Shown in pieces: positions 7,612-8,742 of a stretch of 8,742 nucleotides of DNA (its first letter is position 1; every line of letters starts with the position of its first letter). The notes under the pieces are model-generated. The model had not been told where the DNA came from and searched no databases. It saw only the letters and a program-made list of their open reading frames with translations. Source of the DNA: Gemmatimonadales bacterium (GTDB taxonomy: Bacteria; Gemmatimonadota; Gemmatimonadetes; Gemmatimonadales; GWC2-71-9); contig SPDF01000048.1 in the NCBI GenBank assembly GCA_004525055.1, positions 1-8,742 on the forward strand. The letters are read 5' to 3'. Made by a program: the position numbers and the translations under genes.

Positions 7612-8742
7612 GGCTCACTCACTGTGTGCGTGACCACTCCCCGGCGAGAGTGGATAGTCATGGCCCGGCCGTCCGTCCGAACCTCGATAGTACCGTCCTG
7701 ATCCGTGCGAAAAATCTCAACCTTCGCGGCGCTCAGGCGCGCCATGGCTTCTGGCGCCGGATGGCCGTATCGATTGCCATCCCCGACGCTGATGATGGCC
7801 GAAGTCGGCCGCAGCTCCGCCAGCCACCGCGCCCCCGTCGCCCCGCGACTCCCATGGTGTCCCACCTTGAGGAGGTCCGCCCGGCCGACGCGCCCCGCGA
7901 GCACTGCCTCCACGGGAAGGCCGGCGTCACCGGCCAGCACCGCACGGAAGTTCCGGTACTCGACTGACAGCACGAGCGAGTTCTCGTTGAGATCCTGCCC
8001 CCACCCATCCCAAGTCGTGTCCGGGTGGAGCACGCGAAACTCGACGCTGTCGAGCATAAAGCCGTCCCCACGGCGCGCCCGCATCCACGGGGCATTGAGC
8101 TCCTCGACTTGCGCCAGGAACCCTGAGTAGAGCGGCTCCGCGGTGGCAATGGCGGGGTCGATGACCTCCAGCACAGCCATCCGATCCAGGATCGAGGGGA
8201 AGCCCCCCAGATGATCGGCGTGCGCGTGGGACAGGACCATCGCGTCCAGCCGGCGCACCCCGTGCCGCCGCAGGTATGGCACCACGACGCTCCGGCCGGC
8301 GTCGGACGAGCGCCCCAGCGGGCCTCCGTCGATCAGGATCCAGTGCCCTCCTGGCGTCCGGATCGCCGCGGCGTCCCCCTGCCCCACATCGAGAAAATGT
8401 AACGCCAGTTCCGACCCCTCGTCAGGTCGAACGCGGAGATCGGAGAGGCTCACGACGATGAGCCATCCCCAGACCACCGCCGCCGACGTCCAGCCCAGCC
8501 TTCGGAGAGCCTCAACCGTGGTCGTCCGGCGGAGCGTCAAAAGGAGGGCCAGGAGGACGGCGGCCGATGGAATTGCAGCCACGGGTGCGGCTGGCATCAC
8601 CAAGTGCCCAGCGGGGAGGGCACTACCCCACCGGGCGATCTCCTGCAGAAGCCCCAGCCCCACCCCGGCCCCAGCGGCGAGCGGCGCTGCCAGCTGCGGC
8701 ACGGCTGCCCCCACCGCCAGGCTGGCCACCACGGCCGGCACG
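7608..8742 (-). CDS. comEC: ComEC/Rec2 family DNA-uptake protein, C-terminal part (5' end cut off by window)
   Basis: ComEC forms the inner-membrane channel that takes in single-stranded DNA during natural transformation. Its C-terminal metallo-beta-lactamase-like domain is thought to degrade the non-entering strand. About 377 codons are visible, and the frame stays open to the window end, so the internal GTG at 8739-8741 is not a real start. Counting from that codon, residues 1-100 are hydrophobic with three or four likely membrane segments (for example around 10-30, 52-70 and 86-100). The soluble domain follows: FLDVGQGDA at 117-125, the metal-binding SHAHADHLGG at 171-180, LNENSLVL at 251-258, LAGD at 269-272, KVGHHGS at 292-298, NRYGHP at 323-328 and a closing DGTIEV. 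All expected metal-site motifs are intact. It could be a stand-alone ComEC-like exported hydrolase, but the preceding membrane segments favour full ComEC. The stop overlaps the fbp start. Confidence 0.93.
   Translation of the reverse strand, partial: VPAVVASLAVGAAVPQLAAPLAAGAGVGLGLLQEIARWGSALPAGHLVMPAAPVAAIPSAAVLLALLLTLRRTTTVEALRRLGWTSAAVVWGWLIVVSLSDLRVRPDEGSELALHFLDVGQGDAAAIRTPGGHWILIDGGPLGRSSDAGRSVVVPYLRRHGVRRLDAMVLSHAHADHLGGFPSILDRMAVLEVIDPAIATAEPLYSGFLAQVEELNAPWMRARRGDGFMLDSVEFRVLHPDTTWDGWGQDLNENSLVLSVEYRNFRAVLAGDAGLPVEAVLAGRVGRADLLKVGHHGSRGATGARWLAELRPTSAIISVGDGNRYGHPAPEAMARLSAAKVEIFRTDQDGTIEVRTDGRAMTIHSRRGVVTHTVSEP

Noticed and set aside
8739..8741. GTG as the start of the ComEC-like gene
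   Set aside because: It is simply the first in-frame start-like codon inside the window. The frame continues upstream and ComEC is normally much longer.

Overview
This is a GC-rich stretch in which every convincing gene lies on the minus strand. Eight genes form a nearly gapless co-directional array. In transcription order, from the high-coordinate end to the low end, they are: comEC (5' end cut by the window), fbp, the large-subunit (catalytic-domain) methylmalonyl-CoA mutase, an fmdB-type zinc-ribbon gene, argS, a PfkB-family kinase, purM and ribD (3' end cut by the window). Four junctions are 4-bp stop/start overlaps (comEC/fbp, fbp/mutase and pfkB/purM as ATGA; fmdB/argS as GTGA). argS and pfkB are 4 bases apart, and purM and the likely ribD start are 18 bases apart.

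The only real intergenic space is about 70 bases (4968-5038), between the mutase and fmdB. It is visibly more AT-rich than its surroundings. It holds a weak sigma70-like promoter candidate whose -10 overlaps one arm of a perfect 6-bp dyad with a 21-bp repeat period. The array may therefore be two transcription units: comEC-fbp-mutase and fmdB-argS-pfkB-purM-ribD.

The products are housekeeping proteins. ComEC is the DNA-uptake channel and nuclease. Class I fructose-1,6-bisphosphatase serves gluconeogenesis. A B12-dependent mutase catalytic chain lacks its own cobalamin-binding domain. ArgS charges tRNA-Arg, PurM makes AIR for purine synthesis, and RibD carries out two steps of riboflavin synthesis. 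The mutase and FBPase fit together metabolically (propionyl-CoA to succinyl-CoA, then gluconeogenesis), and PurM feeds GTP, the riboflavin precursor. Co-transcription of the whole set may only reflect gene packing.

The organism is a bacterium with a high-GC genome. The gene order and protein styles remind me of Gemmatimonadota or a similar soil or freshwater phylum, but this is a low-confidence impression from memory. I saw no mobile elements, CRISPR arrays, tRNA or rRNA genes, or defence genes, and I do not think the window holds an undescribed multi-gene system. The points most worth a second look are a possible one-base frameshift at the ribD start, the dyad and promoter upstream of fmdB, the conserved PfkB kinase of unknown substrate, and the missing cobalamin-binding partner of the mutase.
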